A stretch of 64,000 nucleotides of DNA from Hippasteria phrygiana (Eukaryota > Echinodermata > Asteroidea > Valvatida > Goniasteridae): NCBI GenBank assembly GCA_037893225.1, contig JAZGUH010000271.1:1984001-2048000 (forward strand). The letters are read 5' to 3'. Below are positions 61,124-64,000 of the stretch, in pieces (the first letter of the stretch is position 1; each line of letters starts with the position of its first letter). The translations under genes and the position numbers were made by a program. A model generated the notes under the pieces. It worked only from the letters and a program-made list of their open reading frames with translations, searched no databases and was not told the origin of the DNA.

Positions 61124-64000
61124 GAACTCTAGGAAGCCGCCGATAATTGCATCATGTAGCGCCAGATCTAAGCTATACATACATGTAAAAATTACTGCAT
61201 TTGGTTGATATTTCATGCAATTATGAATGAGTAAAGCATGTCCATACCCCATAGAATTTGACATGCATGGAGCAATACATAGACGGTAATATGTACACAG
61301 ATGTTGGCCGGGAAGAAAATAAACATTGCGAGGTTTGAATTTTCTCCACAAGTTTGAACTCTGGGAAGCCGCCGATGATTGCAACATGTAGCGCCAGATC
61401 TAAGATATACATACATGTAAAAATTACTGCATTTGGTTGATATTTCATGCAATTATAAATGAGTAAAGGAAGTCCATACCCCAGGGAATTTGACATGCAT
61501 GGAGCAATAAATAGAAGGTAATATGCACACAGATGGTGGCCGGGAAGAAAATAAACATTGCGAGGTTTGAATTTTCTCCACAAGTTTGAACTCTAAGAAG
61601 CCGCCGATAATTGCAACATGTAGCGCCAGATCTAAGCTATCCATACATGTCAAAATTACTGTATTTGGTTGATATTTCATGCAATTATGAATGAGTAAAG
61701 CAAGTCCATACCCCAGGGAATTTGACATGCATGGAGCAATAAATAGACGGTAATATGTACACAGATGTTGGCCGGAAAGAAAATAAACATTGCGAGGTTT
61801 GAATTTTCTCCACAAGTTTTAACTCTAGGAAGCCGCCGATAATTGCAACATGTAGCGCCAGATCTAAGCTATCCATACATGTCAAAATTACTGCATTTGG
61901 TTGATATTTCATGCAATTATGAATGAATAAAGCAAGTCCATACGCCAGGGAATTTGACAGGCATGGAGCAATAAATAGACGGTAATATGTACACATGTGT
62001 TGGCCGTGAAGAAAATAAACATTGCGAGGTTTGAATTTTCTCCACAAGTTTGAACTCTAGGAAGCCGCCGATAATTGCATCATGTAGCGCTAGATCTAAG
62101 CTATACATACATATCAAAATTACTGCATTTGGTTGATATTTCATGCAATTATGAAAGAGTAAAGCAAGTCCATACCCCAGGGAATTTGACATGCATGGAG
62201 CAATAAATAGACGGTAATATGTACACAGATGTTGGCCGGAAAGAAAATAAACATTGCGAGGTTTGTATTTTCTCCACAAGTTTTAACTCTAGGAAGCCGC
62301 CGATATTTGCAACATGTAGCGCCAGATCTAAGCTATCCATACATGTCAAAATTACTGCATTTGGTTGATATTTCATGCAATTATGAATGAGTAAAGCAAG
62401 TCCATACCCCAGGGAATTTGACATGCATGGAGCAATAAATAGACGGTAATATGTACACAGATGTTGGCCGGAAAGAAAATAAACATTGCGAGGTTAGAAT
62501 TTTCTCCACAAGTTTTAACTCTAGGAAGCCGCCGATAATTGCAACATGTAGCGCCAGATCTAAGCTATCCATACATGTCAAAATTACTGCATTTGGTTGA
62601 TATTTCATGCAATTATGAATGAATAAAGCAAGTCCATACGCCAGGGAATTTGACAGGCATGGAGCAATAAATAGACGGTAATATGTACACATGTGTTGGC
62701 CGTGAAGAAAATAAACATTGCGAGGTTTGAATTTTCTCCACAAGTTTGAACTCTAGGAAGCCGCCGATAATTGCATCATGTAGCGCTAGATCTAAGCTAT
62801 ACATACATATCAAAATTACTGCATTTGGTTGATATTTCATGCAATTATGAAAGAGTAAAGCAAGTCCATACCCCAGGGAATTTGACATGCATGGAGCAAT
62901 ACATAGACGGTAATATGTACACAGATGTTGGCCGGAAAGAAAATAAACATTGCGAGGTTTGTATTTTCTCCACAAGTTTTAACTCTAGGAAGCCGCCGAT
63001 AATTGCAACATGTAGCGCCAGATCTAAGCTATCCATACATGTCAAAATTACTGCATTTGGTTGATATTTCATGCAATTATGAAAGAGTAAAGCAAGTCCA
63101 TACCCCAGGGAATTTGACATGCATGGAGCAATAAATAGACGGTAATATGTACACAGATGTTGGCCGGAAAGAAAATAAACATTGCGAGGTTTGAATTTTC
63201 TCAACAAGTTTTAACTCTAGGAAGCCGCCGATATTTGCAACATGTAGCGCCAGATCTAAGCTATCCATACATGTCAAAATTACTGCATTTGGTTGATATT
63301 TCATGCAATTATGAATGAGTAAAGCAAGTCCATACCCCAGGGAATTTGACATGCATGGAGCAATAAATAGACGGTAATATGTACACAGATGTTGGCCGGA
63401 AAGAAAATAAACATTGCGAGGTTAGAATTTTCTCCACAAGTTTTAACTCTAGGAAGCCGCCGATAATTGCAACATGTAGCGCCAGATCTAAGCTATCCAT
63501 ACATGTCAAAATTACTGCATTTGGTTGATATTTCATGCAATTATGAATGAATAAAGCAAGTCCATACGCCAGGGAATTTGACAGGCATGGAGCAATAAAT
63601 AGACGGTAATATGTACACATGTGTTGGCCGTGAAGAAAATAAACATTGCGAGGTTTGAATTTTCTCCACAAGTTTGAACTCTAGGAAGCCGCCGATAATT
63701 GCATCATGTAGCGCTAGATCTAAGCTATCCATACATGTCAAAATTACTGCATTTGGTTGATATTTCATGCAATTATGAAAGAGTAAAGCAAGTCCATACC
63801 CCAGGGAATTTGACATGCATGGAGCAATAAATAGACGGTAATATGTACACAGATGTTGGCCGGAAAGAAAATAAACATTGCGAGGTTTGTATTTTCTCCA
63901 CAAGTTTTAACTCTAGGAAGCCGCCGATAATTGCAACATGTAGCGCCAGATCTAAGCTATCCATACATGTCAAAATTACTGCATTTGGTTGATATTTCAT
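61124..64000 (+). repeat. 12-monomer copy followed by 4-monomer HOR
   Basis: About 61,034-62,205 matches 58,250-59,421 at offset 2,784 bp (12 monomers), with private changes CCCCATAGAATT near 61,250 and TAAGATATAC at 61405. The monomer at 62,150-62,381 is a hybrid: it has GGTTTGTATTTT of the 59.4-kb monomer and GATATTTGC of the next one, so one monomer is missing. From 62,382 the order repeats at offset 928 (63,310 onward). The array continues past the window edge. Confidence 0.8.

Larger units (their letters stand above)
1..64000. repeat. 232-bp satellite DNA array, head-to-tail, fills window
   Basis: Every part of the window reads as the same 232-bp unit in the same orientation. Taking monomer position 1 at the TATGAATGAG motif, starts fall at 211, 443, 675 and so on to 63,774. 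That gives 274 complete copies with a net length change of only -5 bases. No unique sequence, inversion or inserted element interrupts the array, and neither boundary is in view. Adjacent copies differ by a limited set of recurrent substitutions; copies separated by a HOR period are nearly identical. This organisation is typical of eukaryotic satellite DNA homogenised by unequal exchange, gene conversion or slippage. A centromeric, pericentromeric, subtelomeric or B-chromosome location is inference. I do not recognise the family. No gene, RNA gene or mobile element was found in the window. Confidence 0.98.

Noticed and set aside
211..63773. Hundreds of minus-strand open frames of 120-132 codons as a protein family
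   Set aside because: They are the same stretch of the satellite monomer read repeatedly, and they overlap each other by about 130 bases in different frames. Many begin at TTG, and variants change residues freely. No recognisable domain, promoter or start context was seen.
1..64000. CRISPR array
   Set aside because: The period is 232 bp with no short repeat and unique spacer pattern. The whole unit is repeated, and there are no cas genes.
1..64000. Transposon or LTR remnants, telomeric repeats, rDNA spacer
   Set aside because: No terminal repeats, target-site duplications, TTAGGG-type repeats or rRNA sequence were seen; all DNA is accounted for by the 232-bp monomer.

Overview
The whole 64 kb window is one uninterrupted satellite DNA array. 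A monomer of 232 bp (consensus about 38% G+C by hand count) repeats head to tail, always in the same orientation, from the first base to the last. There are 274 complete copies between positions 211 and 63,773, plus a 210-bp partial copy at the left edge and a 227-bp partial copy at the right edge. I found no protein gene, tRNA, rRNA, CRISPR array, transposon, microsatellite insertion or unique sequence. Neither edge of the array lies in the window, so it is longer than 64 kb. Such an array points to eukaryotic heterochromatin (centromeric, pericentromeric, subtelomeric or B-chromosomal) from a long-read assembly. I do not recognise the satellite family and cannot name the lineage. It is not the 171-bp primate alpha satellite, and the consensus has no CENP-B box core.

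Monomer length is almost invariant. Only seven single-base indels occur in 274 copies, all in short mononucleotide runs: 3020, 3439, 5106, 5525, 7656 and 9511 (losses) and 31875 (gain). Monomers differ by substitutions that travel in linked haplotypes. The clearest is an 'A type' (A63, C73, G83, G91 of the monomer) against a commoner 'B type' (C63, T73, T83, mostly A91).

Above the monomer there is a mosaic of higher-order repeats (HORs) with no single period. Layout: 1-10,079, HOR of 10, 9, 9 and 8 monomers; 10,080-12,179, transition with a 4-monomer offset repeat; 12,180-17,275, 7- and 5-monomer HORs; 17,276-23,413, tandem duplication of 13 monomers (3,016 bp); 23,414-31,434, overlapping 15- and 16-monomer copies with hybrid and deleted monomers; 31,435-35,910, mixed region with an 8-monomer repeat; 35,911-42,007, a second 13-monomer tandem duplication with no difference found; 41,484-46,507 and 56,100-61,123, a 5.0-kb copy pair 63 monomers (14,616 bp) apart; 46,508-49,313, a degraded 20-monomer-offset copy; 49,314-51,362, 4-monomer HOR; 51,363-54,912, 6-monomer HOR; 61,124-64,000, 12-monomer and 4-monomer copies.

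No genes work together here. The biology is sequence turnover: repeated unequal exchange or replication slippage in whole-monomer steps, with local gene-conversion-like patches. Each monomer has an imperfect dyad, a second dyad across the monomer junction, an apparently invariant AT-rich box and a BglII site. Long minus-strand open frames recur in every monomer, but they are by-products of the repeat and are not called as genes.
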